From contig CAYMLO010000001.1 of assembly GCA_964390905.1 (NCBI GenBank), positions 114,022 through 178,021 of the forward strand: DNA of 64,000 nt, given 5' to 3'. The notes under the pieces are model-generated. The model was not told where the DNA came from and did not search any database. It was given only the letters and a program-made list of their open reading frames with translations. Made by a program: the position numbers and the translations under genes. Below are positions 51,912-61,168 of the stretch, piece by piece (position 1 is the first letter of the stretch; every line of letters starts with the position of its first letter). This DNA is from JAFGLZ01 sp964390905. GTDB taxonomy: Bacteria > Planctomycetota > Phycisphaerae > UBA1845 > JAFGLZ01.

Positions 51912-53222
51912 GTGTCATCGGCTCGATCAGGTAGCAGGGAAGGGGACGGCATTACGCGGCGGCGGTTTCTGCATACGACGGGGGCCGTGGCCGCGGCGGG
52001 AGCGGCGTCGGTGAGCGGCTCGTCGCTGAGCCCGATGTTGGTCACGACGGGCGCGTTGGGGGCCAACGAGCGGATCGGCATCGGACTGATCGGCTGCGGC
52101 GGGCGGGGCAATGGGTTGATGCACACGGTGCTGGCGCTCAAGAAGCAGGGCACGCCCGTCGAGATCGTGGCCGTCTGCGACGTCTACCGGCCCAGGCTGG
52201 ACAAGGCCGCCAAACGCTACGGCGCCAAGCCCACCATGGACCCTCATGAATTGCTTGCCGACAAGCGCGTCGACGCGGTTTGCATCGCCACGCCCGATCA
52301 CCATCACGCCCAGCAGGTCCTCGACGCCGCCCGGGCCGGCAAGGACGCCTACTGCGAGAAGCCGCTGAGCCACTGGAGCCAATTCGAACTGACCAAACGA
52401 ATGGCCAGAGAGGTGGAGAAGCACAAACGGATCGTGCAGGTGGGGACACAGTACATGTCGGACTCGGCGTGGCATCAGGCGGCCGAGTTGGTCAAGGCGG
52501 GCGAGATCGGGCGCCCCATCCACGCCGAATGCGGCTACTTCCGCGTCGGCGACTGGGGCGAGCGCGGGATGCCCATCGACGACCCGAAGGCCAGACCTGG
52601 CAAGGATCTCCGGTGGGAAGCGTTCCTGGGCGATCGGCCCAAGCGGCCGTTCGACGTCAGCCGGTTCTTCCGGTGGCGGATGTACGAGGACTACTCCGGC
52701 GGGCCGGTGACCGATCTGTATCCCCACGTCCTGACGCCCGTCGTCAACGTCCTGGGCACGGGAATGCCCGCCCTGGCGGTCGCGACGGGCGGGAAGTTCC
52801 GCTATCAGGAGCGGGAGGTCCCCGACACGTTCAACATGATCGTGGACTACCCCGGCCAGCAAAGCATCGCGGTGCTCGGCACGCAAGGCAACGACTATCC
52901 CTCGTCCGGTAGGCGGCGCAGCGGCATGCCCGTGCCCGTGATCCGCGGTTGGGAGGGCACCATCACGCTGGACGGCAACGACCTGCTGGTCGTCCCCAAC
53001 GCGGGAACCAAGAAGCCCACGAAGCGCGTGCCCATCCAGCACGAGCTGAGCATGGAGCGATACTGGACCAACTTCCTGGACGGCTGCCGGACGCGGCGGC
53101 AGCCGTGGGGCCATCTCGGACTGGCCTACCCGGTGCAAACGGCGCTGCAGATGGCGATGCTGGCGTTTCGCAACGGCAAAACGGCCCGGTTCGACGCAAC
53201 GGCGGAGCGGATCATCATCTGA
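51912..53222 (+). CDS. Tat-exported Gfo/Idh/MocA family oxidoreductase
   Basis: 436 residues from GTG 51912, with AGGAGG 8 bases upstream; an ATG at 51873 lacks such a site. The N-terminus is a twin-arginine signal (TRRRFLHTTGAVAAAGAAS). The Rossmann motif GLIGCGGRGNG and the catalytic-loop EKP (YCEKPLSHW) identify the family, which oxidises or reduces sugars with bound NAD(P). Periplasmic members of this type are common in planctomycetes. It begins a plus-strand run with GH88 and two further sugar genes, 15 bases before the GH88 start. Confidence 0.92.
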   Translation: MSSARSGSREGDGITRRRFLHTTGAVAAAGAASVSGSSLSPMLVTTGALGANERIGIGLIGCGGRGNGLMHTVLALKKQGTPVEIVAVCDVYRPRLDKAAKRYGAKPTMDPHELLADKRVDAVCIATPDHHHAQQVLDAARAGKDAYCEKPLSHWSQFELTKRMAREVEKHKRIVQVGTQYMSDSAWHQAAELVKAGEIGRPIHAECGYFRVGDWGERGMPIDDPKARPGKDLRWEAFLGDRPKRPFDVSRFFRWRMYEDYSGGPVTDLYPHVLTPVVNVLGTGMPALAVATGGKFRYQEREVPDTFNMIVDYPGQQSIAVLGTQGNDYPSSGRRRSGMPVPVIRGWEGTITLDGNDLLVVPNAGTKKPTKRVPIQHELSMERYWTNFLDGCRTRRQPWGHLGLAYPVQTALQMAMLAFRNGKTARFDATAERIII

Positions 53223-53237
53223 CTTGGGGAACGCCTG

Positions 53238-54593
53238 ATGAAGATCGACACGGACATCTCACCGGATCATCTGACCCAGCCCATCGAGCGCGTCTTGCAG
53301 TTGGCGGCCGCCAAGGCACGGGATCTCGACGGATCGTGGGACCCCGCGCGGGGCGCGCCGGTGTTCACGGTCGAGGGCCAATACACGACCCGCGGCTGGA
53401 CGGAGTGGACGCAGGGGTTTCAGTTCGGGATCCCGCTGCTGATCTTCGACGCGACGGGCGAGGAGGCGTTCCTCGAGATGGGCCGGCGTCGGACGATCGA
53501 CTGCATGGCCACGCACGTCACGCATCGCGGTGTGCACGATCACGGGTTCAACAACGTGTCCACGTACGGCGCGCTTCGCCGGCTCATGCTGTGCGGGCGG
53601 ATCCCGCACGACGCATGGGAGCTGGCGACGTACGAGCTGGCGCTCAAGTGCTCGGCGGCCGTGCAGGCGATGCGGTGGTCGGAAACGGCGTACGGGCATG
53701 GCTACGTCTGTTCGTTCAACGGGCCGCACTCGCTGTTCTCCGACACATTGCGGTCGATGCGGGTGCTCGCGTTGGGACACGAGTTGGGCCACGTCCTGCA
53801 ATCCGAGCACGACGAGCGGATCTCGCTGCTGGACCGCCTGATCCAGCACGTCCGCACGACGGCGCGATTCAACGTCTACTACGGGGAAGGACGCGACGCC
53901 TACGACCGTCCGGGACGCGTCGTGCACGAATCGATCTTCAACACGAACGACGGGATGTACCGATGCCCGTCGTCCCAGCAGGGCTACTCGCCGTTCTCGA
54001 CGTGGACCCGCGGTCACGCGTGGATCGTCTGCGGAGCGGCCGAGCAGCTCGAGTGGGTGGCCGGCCAGACCGACGAGGAACTCGAGTCGTTCGGCGGGCG
54101 GGCGGAGATCGAGGAGATCCTACTACGCATGGCGCGTGTTACGGCGGACTACTACATCGACGGTTTGACCACGGCGGACGGGATCACGTATTGGGACGAC
54201 GGCGCGCCGGGTCTGGCCCGAATGCCCCATTGGCGAGATCAGCCCGCCGACCCCTTCAACGACCACGAACCCGTCGACGCGAGCGCGTCGGCAATCGCCG
54301 CGCAGGGCCTGATCCGCCTGGGCCGCCACCTGGGCGAGGACCGTTACCTCAACGCCGGCCTGACCGTCGCCCGAACGCTGTTCGACGAGCCCTATCTGTC
54401 CACCGACGATTCACATCAAGGCCTGTTGCTCCATTCCGTCTATCACCGGCCGAACGGTTGGGACCACGTCCCGCAAGGCCGGTCGGTTCCGTGCGGCGAA
54501 TCGTCCATGTGGGGCGACTACCATCTCGTGGAGCTGGCCGTTCAGATCCGCAGGCTGGCCCGCGGCGAGGCGCCATATCGCTTCTACGCCTGA
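53238..54593 (+). CDS. GH88-type unsaturated uronyl hydrolase
   Basis: 451 residues, no signal peptide. GH88/GH105-type enzymes hydrolyse oligosaccharides with unsaturated uronic acid ends left by polysaccharide lyases. Support comes from STWTRGHAWIVCGAAEQLEW, the later DASASAIAAQGLIRLG, the ending SHQGLLLHSVYH, and SSMWGDYHLVELAV. An Asp in GVHDHGFNN and one near NTNDGMY are candidate catalytic residues. It directly follows the Tat oxidoreductase and precedes a second Gfo/Idh protein, and pairs functionally with the PL11 lyase. Confidence 0.85.
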   Translation: MKIDTDISPDHLTQPIERVLQLAAAKARDLDGSWDPARGAPVFTVEGQYTTRGWTEWTQGFQFGIPLLIFDATGEEAFLEMGRRRTIDCMATHVTHRGVHDHGFNNVSTYGALRRLMLCGRIPHDAWELATYELALKCSAAVQAMRWSETAYGHGYVCSFNGPHSLFSDTLRSMRVLALGHELGHVLQSEHDERISLLDRLIQHVRTTARFNVYYGEGRDAYDRPGRVVHESIFNTNDGMYRCPSSQQGYSPFSTWTRGHAWIVCGAAEQLEWVAGQTDEELESFGGRAEIEEILLRMARVTADYYIDGLTTADGITYWDDGAPGLARMPHWRDQPADPFNDHEPVDASASAIAAQGLIRLGRHLGEDRYLNAGLTVARTLFDEPYLSTDDSHQGLLLHSVYHRPNGWDHVPQGRSVPCGESSMWGDYHLVELAVQIRRLARGEAPYRFYA

Positions 54594-54606
54594 CAAGGAG
54601 CCCATC

Positions 54607-55755
54607 ATGAACGCGCAACGCGTCGGCATCATCATGAATGGGGTGACGGGGCGGATGGGTAGACACCAGCATCTGGTCCGGTCGATCTGCGCGATCCGGG
54701 ATCAAGGGGGCGCGGCTGCGTCGGGATTTCGCGTCATGCCGGATCCGATCCTTGTCGGGCGAAACGCCGAACGGCTCAAGGCGCTCGCCGCGCACACGAA
54801 GATCGAGCAATGGTCGACCGACGTGGATGCCGTTCTGCGCGACTCGAAGTACTCGGTCTACTTCGATGTCCAGACGACGGCGCAGCGGTACGGTTCGGTC
54901 CGGGCGGCCATCGCCGCGGGCAAGCACGTCTACTGCGAGAAGCCGGTGGCCGAGACGTCCGCGCAGGGGCTGGAGCTCTACCAGCTGGCGACGCGGGCGG
55001 GGGTCAAGAACGGCGTCGTCCAGAACGGGCTGTGGTTCCCGGGCCTGCTGAAGCTCCGGCGTCTGATCGACATGGGCTTCTTCGGACGGATCCTGTCGGT
55101 GCGCGGCGAGTTCGGGTACTGGGTCATGACGGGCCACGACACGCCACCCCAGCGTCCGTCGTGGAACTACCGCAAGGAAGACGGCGGCGGCATCATCCTC
55201 GACATGTTCTGTCACTTCGACTACGTGCTCGAGGACCTGTTTGGCGAGATCGAGGCCGTCTCGTGCGTCGCCACCACCCACATTCCCGAGCGAGTGGGCG
55301 AGTCGGGGCGACCGTACAAGGTGACCGCCGAGGACGCCGCCTACGCGACCTTCGAACTCGAAGGGGGCATCGTCGCCCAGATGAACGCGTCGTGGTGCAA
55401 TCGCGTGCGGCGCGACGACGTGCTCACGCTCAAGGTAGACGGCACGAACGGATCGGCCGTCGCAGGGCTGCGGCGATGCTGGGTCCAGCACGCGAGCGTC
55501 ACGCCGAAGGTGGTCTGGAATCCCGACGTGGAGCGGTCGGCCGACTACGCCGCCGACTGGGCCGAAGTGCCCGACACCCAAGACTACGACAACGCCTACA
55601 AGGCGCAATGGGAGCTGTTCCTGCGACACGTCGCGCTGGACGAGCCGTTTCGCTGGTCGCTGCGGGAGGGGGCCAGAAACGTGCTGCTGGCCGAGAAGGC
55701 CGCCGAATCCTGGAAAGAGCGGGCATGGGTCGAAATGCCCGAGCTCGAGGAATAG
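54607..55755 (+). CDS. Gfo/Idh/MocA family oxidoreductase, cytoplasmic
   Basis: 382 residues. The N-terminus GIIMNGVTGRMGRHQHLVRS is a Rossmann-type start, and YCEKPVAETS carries the EKP catalytic loop; a C-terminal beta-sheet domain follows. It has no signal peptide. AAGGAG lies just upstream, 14 bases after the GH88 stop, so it is likely in the same operon. It probably acts on a sugar acid released by the lyase/hydrolase pathway; the substrate is unknown. Confidence 0.9.
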   Translation: MNAQRVGIIMNGVTGRMGRHQHLVRSICAIRDQGGAAASGFRVMPDPILVGRNAERLKALAAHTKIEQWSTDVDAVLRDSKYSVYFDVQTTAQRYGSVRAAIAAGKHVYCEKPVAETSAQGLELYQLATRAGVKNGVVQNGLWFPGLLKLRRLIDMGFFGRILSVRGEFGYWVMTGHDTPPQRPSWNYRKEDGGGIILDMFCHFDYVLEDLFGEIEAVSCVATTHIPERVGESGRPYKVTAEDAAYATFELEGGIVAQMNASWCNRVRRDDVLTLKVDGTNGSAVAGLRRCWVQHASVTPKVVWNPDVERSADYAADWAEVPDTQDYDNAYKAQWELFLRHVALDEPFRWSLREGARNVLLAEKAAESWKERAWVEMPELEE

Positions 55756-55765
55756 GGGCGCGACC

Positions 55766-57004
55766 GTGGGCCGCAGCGTCCAACACATCGGCCCAATCGA
55801 TGGGACCCGAGCGGCGTTTCGCGCTTCAGCCATCTGCGTAGCGGTGCTTCTATCTATCCCGGCGGCGTCCGCAGGCCAAGACAAGCGCCCAACGTCCCGC
55901 CCCCAGGACGCTTCGATCCTCGGGTCCGTTCCGCGCTTCGTCGGCGTCAACTACGAATGCCTTTACCATCGTTACACGACGCCTGATCCGATACTGCAGC
56001 GCGATTTCGCGCGGTTCCGACGCGATGGGCTGAACGTCATCTCTCTCCACCTGTACTGGCAGCGCCTCGAGGGCAACACACGGGGCGATTATGGCGGCCA
56101 GCGCCGCCTGAAGCGCTGGCGCGGTGAGATCTACGGGGACCCGTTCCTGGATCAGGTCAAGCGCGTCATTCGCGCCGCGCACGGTCAAGGGCTGCGCGTG
56201 CTCGTGACGTTCCACACACTGTGGAACATGGCGTGGTGCACGCCTGACTACGTCAAGGACCCGACCTGCGGCAAGACGCAGACCCTCGCCATCCTGCGCG
56301 ATCCAGGCATGCAGGACGCGTTCGTGGCCACCGTCTCTCACGCCATCGACGCGCTTAAGGGCACGCCGGGGATCTGGGCGTGGGCGCTGCTGAACGAACC
56401 GTGGTACTGGCCCAAGACGCTCGAGCCGCCCCACGACAAGATCGATCAGCGTCAGATGGCGGTTCGGCTGGTCGAGCGGCTGGCGCGGATCGTCAAGGAC
56501 AAGGACGGCCGGCCGGTGACGGTCCGGTTCGTCAGCATGCACACCTGGAAGCGCCCCGACGGCACGACCGGCTGGACGAACATCTTCGTGAGGGACTGGC
56601 AGTGGGACGAACGGCTGTTTGGCGTGCTCGACTTCGTGGGCCTCAACGCCTATCGACCGGAGGACCCGGCCCTCCATGCCGACTGGCGGCGCGTCACGAC
56701 GGAGAACGTCCGCGGCGTCAAGCGACGTTTCGGCAAGCCGGTCCTCATCACCGAGTTTGGCGCGGACAGCGACGATGACGACCGCCAGAGCCGGCGCATG
56801 AGCGCGTCGATCGAGCTCTTCCGCACGCTGCCGGTCTGCGGTTGGCTGGCGTGGATGTGGAACAGCGAGAAGGAGACGGGCGGCGGCTGCGGCAAGCCGG
56901 GCGTGGGCTATAACCTATGCCGCGACATCAACGGCGCGCCCCGGGCCGCCTATGAACTCCTCAAAGCGAGCACAACGCGGACATCGTCCGTCAACCGTTG
57001 GTAG
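55766..57004 (+). CDS. GH5-like secreted glycoside hydrolase
   Basis: 412 residues from GTG 55766, with a signal peptide (AICVAVLLSIPAASAG). It is a TIM-barrel, clan A-type enzyme: the acid/base N210-E211 in AWALLNEPWYW and the nucleophile E330 in PVLITEFGADS are visible, with IGSV-type early strands (VGVNYECLYHRY). Likely beta-mannanase/cellulase-like activity; the subfamily cannot be set by eye. It follows the Gfo/Idh gene by 10 bases and ends beside repeat copy 3. Confidence 0.8.
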   Translation: MGRSVQHIGPIDGTRAAFRASAICVAVLLSIPAASAGQDKRPTSRPQDASILGSVPRFVGVNYECLYHRYTTPDPILQRDFARFRRDGLNVISLHLYWQRLEGNTRGDYGGQRRLKRWRGEIYGDPFLDQVKRVIRAAHGQGLRVLVTFHTLWNMAWCTPDYVKDPTCGKTQTLAILRDPGMQDAFVATVSHAIDALKGTPGIWAWALLNEPWYWPKTLEPPHDKIDQRQMAVRLVERLARIVKDKDGRPVTVRFVSMHTWKRPDGTTGWTNIFVRDWQWDERLFGVLDFVGLNAYRPEDPALHADWRRVTTENVRGVKRRFGKPVLITEFGADSDDDDRQSRRMSASIELFRTLPVCGWLAWMWNSEKETGGGCGKPGVGYNLCRDINGAPRAAYELLKASTTRTSSVNRW

Positions 57005-57045
57005 ATCCCAGCTCTCGTGGCGCGTGCGTGATAGTCTGCGCGGGG

Positions 57046-57203
57046 GGGTGCCCCATTCTTTTCGAGTGACCGCGGAACGCGGTCTCTCGAAAAGGGTGGG
57101 GGACAGAATCGAATGGCGCGCCCCAATCTGCCGCCCAACTCCGTCCCCCACCCTCCAATCCGCTTCGGCTCTCGCCGAATCGTATTGGAGGATGGGGCAC
57201 CCC
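57046..57203. repeat. Double-palindrome repeat, copy 3
   Basis: Outer GGGTGCCCCATTC and GGATGGGGCACCCC; inner GGGTGGGGGACAGAATCG and CCGTCCCCCACCC. The left stem is TTTTCGAG(AG)...CTCTCGAAAA. The right arm differs in sequence (CCAATCCG...CGTATTGG) but keeps the pairing, so stems have changed by paired substitutions. It lies between convergent genes and ends 15 bases before the hflC stop. Confidence 0.8.
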
Positions 57204-57217
57204 GTCAGCGCCGGTGA

Positions 57218-58294
57218 TCACCGTTCGGCCGCGCCGGTCGTCGGGCGACTCGCCACAGGCGGCGGGGCCTTGCCCAGCGCCTTGATCAGTCCCAGAAAGT
57301 CGCTGTCGGTCGTCAGGACCAACCGGGTGTCGCTGCTCAAGGCCTCCTTGTACGCCTCGAGCGTCCGCACGAACGTATAGAACTCACCGGCCGTTTCGAT
57401 AGCCTTGGCGTATTGCGTGATGACGTCGGCGTCCACCTTGCCGCGGATCTCGTTGGCCTGCTTCTTGCCCTTGCCTTCGATCTCCTGGACGTCGGCCTGG
57501 GTCTGGTTCAAGATCTCCTGCTTCTTCAGCTCCCCCTCGTTCTCATACAGCGCGGCGATCGACTCCATGAACGCGATCAGGCGATCGAAGGCGGCCTCGC
57601 GAACCTGGGGCACGAAATCGATCTGCGCGATGCCGACGTCGATCAGCTCGATCCCCCGTCCGCCGCCCGTACCCTCGGAGGCCAGGTCGCTCATGGCCTT
57701 CCTTTTGATCTCTTGAACGATCTTCTCCCGCCCGTGGTCGATCTTGACCTTCGCTTCGCCGGGGCGTTCCTGAACCTGATCGGCCGACACCTTGGTCAGC
57801 ATCCGCTCGGGCGTAAACGAGTAGGTCAACTCGCGGTCCGTGCTCCGCACCAGTTCGGTCAGCTCGTACTTCGTGATGACGTTGCGGACCGCGCCACGGA
57901 CGATCTGACTGACGCGCTGCTCCGCCTCTTCGACCTCGGGAAACCGCTGGACGAAGATCCTGGGCTGCTTGATCCGCCAGACCGCCCATGGGGTGACGTC
58001 GACCTTCTTGCCGTCGCTGGTAGGTAGATCGGGCTGGACGTGCTCGGACCCGCCCCCCCAGAACTGCCTCGTCTTGGGCAGCTTGCGAACCTGTTGGACC
58101 CACGGGATCTTGACGCCGAGCCCCGGGGTCATTCGCTCGGCGACCGGGTCGCCGAACTGCAGGACGACGCCCAGCTCCCGCTCGTCCACGACGTAGAACA
58201 ACGCCGGGACAACCCCCATCAGGAGGACGAGCGCGACCACGATGAGGACGGCCGCCCGCTTCAGCCCGGGCGTGAGTGTGAGGTGCGGTGTCAT
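57218..58294 (-). CDS. hflC: Membrane protease regulator HflC
   Basis: 358-residue SPFH/prohibitin-domain protein. With HflK it forms the large membrane ring that controls the FtsH protease. A single N-terminal membrane segment (VLIVVALVLLMGVVPALFYVV) precedes the band-7 domain (VVDERELGVVLQFGDPV) and long C-terminal helices (LKKQEILNQTQADVQEIEG). Its start overlaps the hflK stop in ATGA, so the pair is translationally coupled. An unusual Gly-rich insertion (GTGGGRG) precedes ELIDVGI. Family call secure. Confidence 0.92.
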   Translation of the reverse strand: MTPHLTLTPGLKRAAVLIVVALVLLMGVVPALFYVVDERELGVVLQFGDPVAERMTPGLGVKIPWVQQVRKLPKTRQFWGGGSEHVQPDLPTSDGKKVDVTPWAVWRIKQPRIFVQRFPEVEEAEQRVSQIVRGAVRNVITKYELTELVRSTDRELTYSFTPERMLTKVSADQVQERPGEAKVKIDHGREKIVQEIKRKAMSDLASEGTGGGRGIELIDVGIAQIDFVPQVREAAFDRLIAFMESIAALYENEGELKKQEILNQTQADVQEIEGKGKKQANEIRGKVDADVITQYAKAIETAGEFYTFVRTLEAYKEALSSDTRLVLTTDSDFLGLIKALGKAPPPVASRPTTGAAER

Positions 58295-59325
58295 TTCCGG
58301 ACCTCCTTCTTCTGGGGGAGAACGGTGGGTTGAGATCCCTCGCCGAGCTGCAGTAGGGGCAACAGGCCCTTCAAGTCGGCGTCGACGATCGTCTTGGGAC
58401 CCGATCCGCTGATGACCTCCTGCATCGCTTCCAGATACAGCCGCTGCCGGGTCACCTCGGGTGCGACCTTATAGGCCTCGTACTTTGCGAGCAGGGCGGC
58501 AATCTCGCCCTCGGCCTCGGCCCGCCGCCGTGCGGCGTACCCCTCGGCCTCACGGATCAGCGCGTCCTGGCTCGCCTGGGCCTTGGGAATCAGCTGGTTG
58601 CGCTCGAGCTTGGCCTCGTTGACGAGCTTGTCCCTCAGCTGGATCGACGCGTTGACCTTGTCGAAGGCGGGCTTGACGCGCTCGGGCGGCGTGACGCGCT
58701 GCATCTGCAGGCCCGTGATCTCGATCCCGCATTCGTAGGCGTTCAGCATCGCCTGCGTGGCCTCCAGCGCCCGCAGCCCGACCTCCTCGCGCTTCTCAGT
58801 CAAGATCTCATCGATCGAGTAATCCCCGATCAGCCGGTGCATCACGCTCTGGGCGACCGAGTGGATCGTCTGCGGGACGTGGTCGGCGTAGATGCTGAAC
58901 AGGTACTTGTCCGGACGGATGACCTGCCACTGAACGGTCCATTCGACGACGGCGGCGTTGAGATCGCCGGTGAGCATCAGTGGCTCCTCCCGGGCCTGCC
59001 GGGCCGACTGGCGGGTCAGCTTCTTGGTCTGTTTCGACACGGGACGCGCCATCGGCAGCCGCAGGCTGCGCTCCTGGATGCTGACCGGGATGGCCTGATC
59101 CACGTCCGGGATCATGAAATGCAGTCCCCCCGGGCCGGTCACCTCGTGGAACTTGCCGAACCGCAGCACAACCGCCTTCTCATGCGCCTGGAGTGTGTAG
59201 ATGCCGTTCCACGCCAGGTGGACGACCACGAACAGGACGACCACCAGGGGCAAGGCGCGGACGATCTTCCCCCAGGGCAGATCCGACAGATCGAACTGCT
59301 CTTGCCGGTAGACACGCGCGCACAT
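58291..59325 (-). CDS. hflK: Membrane protease regulator HflK
   Basis: 344-residue SPFH protein, partner of HflC. The membrane segment lies at about 25-40 (RALPLVVVLFVVVHLAW), then the band-7 domain (KAVVLRFGKFHEVTGPGGLHF) and coiled helices (EAEGYAARRRAEAEGEIAAL). AAGGAG lies 8 bases before the ATG. The proline/glycine-rich N-terminus of enterobacterial HflK is absent, as is common outside proteobacteria. The hflK-hflC order is conserved. Confidence 0.92.
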   Translation of the reverse strand: MCARVYRQEQFDLSDLPWGKIVRALPLVVVLFVVVHLAWNGIYTLQAHEKAVVLRFGKFHEVTGPGGLHFMIPDVDQAIPVSIQERSLRLPMARPVSKQTKKLTRQSARQAREEPLMLTGDLNAAVVEWTVQWQVIRPDKYLFSIYADHVPQTIHSVAQSVMHRLIGDYSIDEILTEKREEVGLRALEATQAMLNAYECGIEITGLQMQRVTPPERVKPAFDKVNASIQLRDKLVNEAKLERNQLIPKAQASQDALIREAEGYAARRRAEAEGEIAALLAKYEAYKVAPEVTRQRLYLEAMQEVISGSGPKTIVDADLKGLLPLLQLGEGSQPTVLPQKKEVRK

Positions 59326-59458
59326 GGCTGAGTCTCCTTACCGGAGCGATTCTCGACGATGGGCGCGCGCACTATAGCGCCGATCCCTTCCGCTAGCAAG
59401 CAAACGCACCGCCGGCGAGCCGACGAAGAGGCGTAACAGATCAAGCGGAGTATCGGAG

Positions 59459-59613
59459 GGGTGCCCCATCCTTCACTCTCCTCGCGGAACGCGAGGGGGG
59501 TGAAGGGTGGGGGACGGAATCGGGGGGCGAGAGACAGTTCGCGCGCCATCCCGTCCCCCACCCTCTTCGAGAGGCCGCGTCCCGCGGCCCCCCGAAGAGG
59601 ATGGGGCACCCCC
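59459..59613. repeat. Double-palindrome repeat, copy 4
   Basis: Outer GGGTGCCCCATCC/GGATGGGGCACCCC, inner GGGTGGGGGACGGAATCG/CCGTCCCCCACCC. Left stem CTTCACTCTCCTCGCGG... and right stem TCTTCGAGAGG...CCGAAGA. It sits in the 322-base gap (59326-59647) between hflK and a sulfatase on the same strand; no gene is seen in that gap. Confidence 0.82.
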
Positions 59614-59647
59614 TGCCTCCACTGTCACACACCCAAGGAACGCTCGG

Positions 59648-61060
59648 TCACGCGCGGATGCGCCGCCGATCGGCCTCGACCGAGTCGAACCAGTTTTCCA
59701 GGTCGCGCTGCATCGCGGCCAGGCGCTCGGGGTTGGCTGCGGCCAGGTCTTTTTGCTCGTAGGGGTCGTCGTCCAGATTGAACAGCTGCGGTGGATGCGG
59801 CTCGGGGACGGTCCGCGCCGGCTCGGGGTCGCGACAGATGTCGGTGATCGTCTCCGGCTCGTATTTGAGCCGGCGGTCCATGTCGCCGTCCTCCGATGTG
59901 ATGGTCATCGCCTCTTGGATGGGCCGGCGGACCAGCTTCCACGCACCGTCGCGCATCGCGGCGTTGCAGTCTGGCACGGGCGTGTAGCGGTTCCACTGCC
60001 AGAACCGCCGCGGCTCGACGTCGTCCGGCTCGCCCCGCAGGACGTGCAACACGCTCCGACCGTCCAGCGTCAGCTCACCGGCGACGTCCACGCCCGCCGA
60101 CGCCAGCAGCGTCGGCATCCAGTCGGTGAAGTGCACGAACGCGCTCGACACGCTGCCGGCGTCCAGCCCCACGGGCCAGCGGAGGATCGCCGGCACGCGG
60201 ATGCCCCCCTCGTAGACGTTGCCTTTGCAGCCGTTGAAGTTCCCGTTGTAGCGATCGGTCTTCATCTCGCCCGCGCCGCCGAACTGCGGGCCGTTGTCGC
60301 TGGTAAACAACACCAGCGTGTTCTCCGTCAGGCCGTGGGCGTCCAGGGCCTCGACGATCCGTTGCACGCCCACGTCCATCCGCCGGTTCATGCCGTAGAT
60401 CAGCGAGACGCCCTCGGTGAACCGGTCCATCTCGCGAAACGGGTCGGCGTCGTCATCGGGCACCTGCAACGGGAAGTGCGGGGCGTTGTAGGTCACGTGC
60501 AAGAAGAACGGTTCTGCGCGATGTCGGTCGATAAACTGCACGGCCTCATCGGTGAACACGTCGGTCAGATACCGCCCGTCGGCTGGACGAAACGTCCCGT
60601 TGTGGTCCAGCCGCCACTGCCAGTAGTCGCTCCACCCGCCGCGAAATCCGACGAACTCGTCGAAGCCGCGGGCGTTCGGGTGGTAGCGCGGGTCGAGCGC
60701 GCCCAAATGCCACTTGCCGATCAGGCCCGTCGCATAGCCCGCCGACGACAGGACATCCGCCAGCGTCACCTCATTCAGGCTCAGGCGGTCCAGCCCCCGT
60801 CCCTCGAGCGTGTCGATGGCGCCGGTGCGATGCGGGTACCGCCCTGTCATCATCGCCGCGCGCGCCGGCGCGCAGACCGGCGACCCCGAATAGTGCTGCG
60901 TCAGACAGATGCCCTGTGCGGCCAAGCGGTCGAGCCCTGGGGTCTGCACGGCGTCGTGCCCGAACGCGCCGATGTCGCCGTAGCCCATGTCGTCGGCGAG
61001 GATCACGACGATGTTCGGGCGCGACCCCGATCCTGAGCGTGCATGTGCTGTTGCCGCCAT
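59648..61060 (-). CDS. Sulfatase (formylglycine-type arylsulfatase)
   Basis: 470 residues from ATG 61060 (GAGGGA upstream). The metal-binding D23-D24 in ILADDMGYGD and the formylglycine signature C63-x-P65-x-R67 in PVCAPARAAMMTGR are intact, followed by GKWHLG and TSDNGPQF. It hydrolyses sulfate esters, probably of sulfated glycans. No signal peptide or Tat motif is visible, so it may act in the cytoplasm. No maturase gene (formylglycine-generating enzyme or anSME) lies in the window. It is divergent from the oxidoreductase at 61169. Confidence 0.92.
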   Translation of the reverse strand: MAATAHARSGSGSRPNIVVILADDMGYGDIGAFGHDAVQTPGLDRLAAQGICLTQHYSGSPVCAPARAAMMTGRYPHRTGAIDTLEGRGLDRLSLNEVTLADVLSSAGYATGLIGKWHLGALDPRYHPNARGFDEFVGFRGGWSDYWQWRLDHNGTFRPADGRYLTDVFTDEAVQFIDRHRAEPFFLHVTYNAPHFPLQVPDDDADPFREMDRFTEGVSLIYGMNRRMDVGVQRIVEALDAHGLTENTLVLFTSDNGPQFGGAGEMKTDRYNGNFNGCKGNVYEGGIRVPAILRWPVGLDAGSVSSAFVHFTDWMPTLLASAGVDVAGELTLDGRSVLHVLRGEPDDVEPRRFWQWNRYTPVPDCNAAMRDGAWKLVRRPIQEAMTITSEDGDMDRRLKYEPETITDICRDPEPARTVPEPHPPQLFNLDDDPYEQKDLAAANPERLAAMQRDLENWFDSVEADRRRIRA

Positions 61061-61168
61061 TGTGTTCCCTCACTGGCTACTGCGGGTGCCCCCACCAAGT
61101 GGGAAACCCGTCGACGAGTGACTATCATACACGCGTCTAGGCCACCGACGAATCCGAGGACCCAACCC

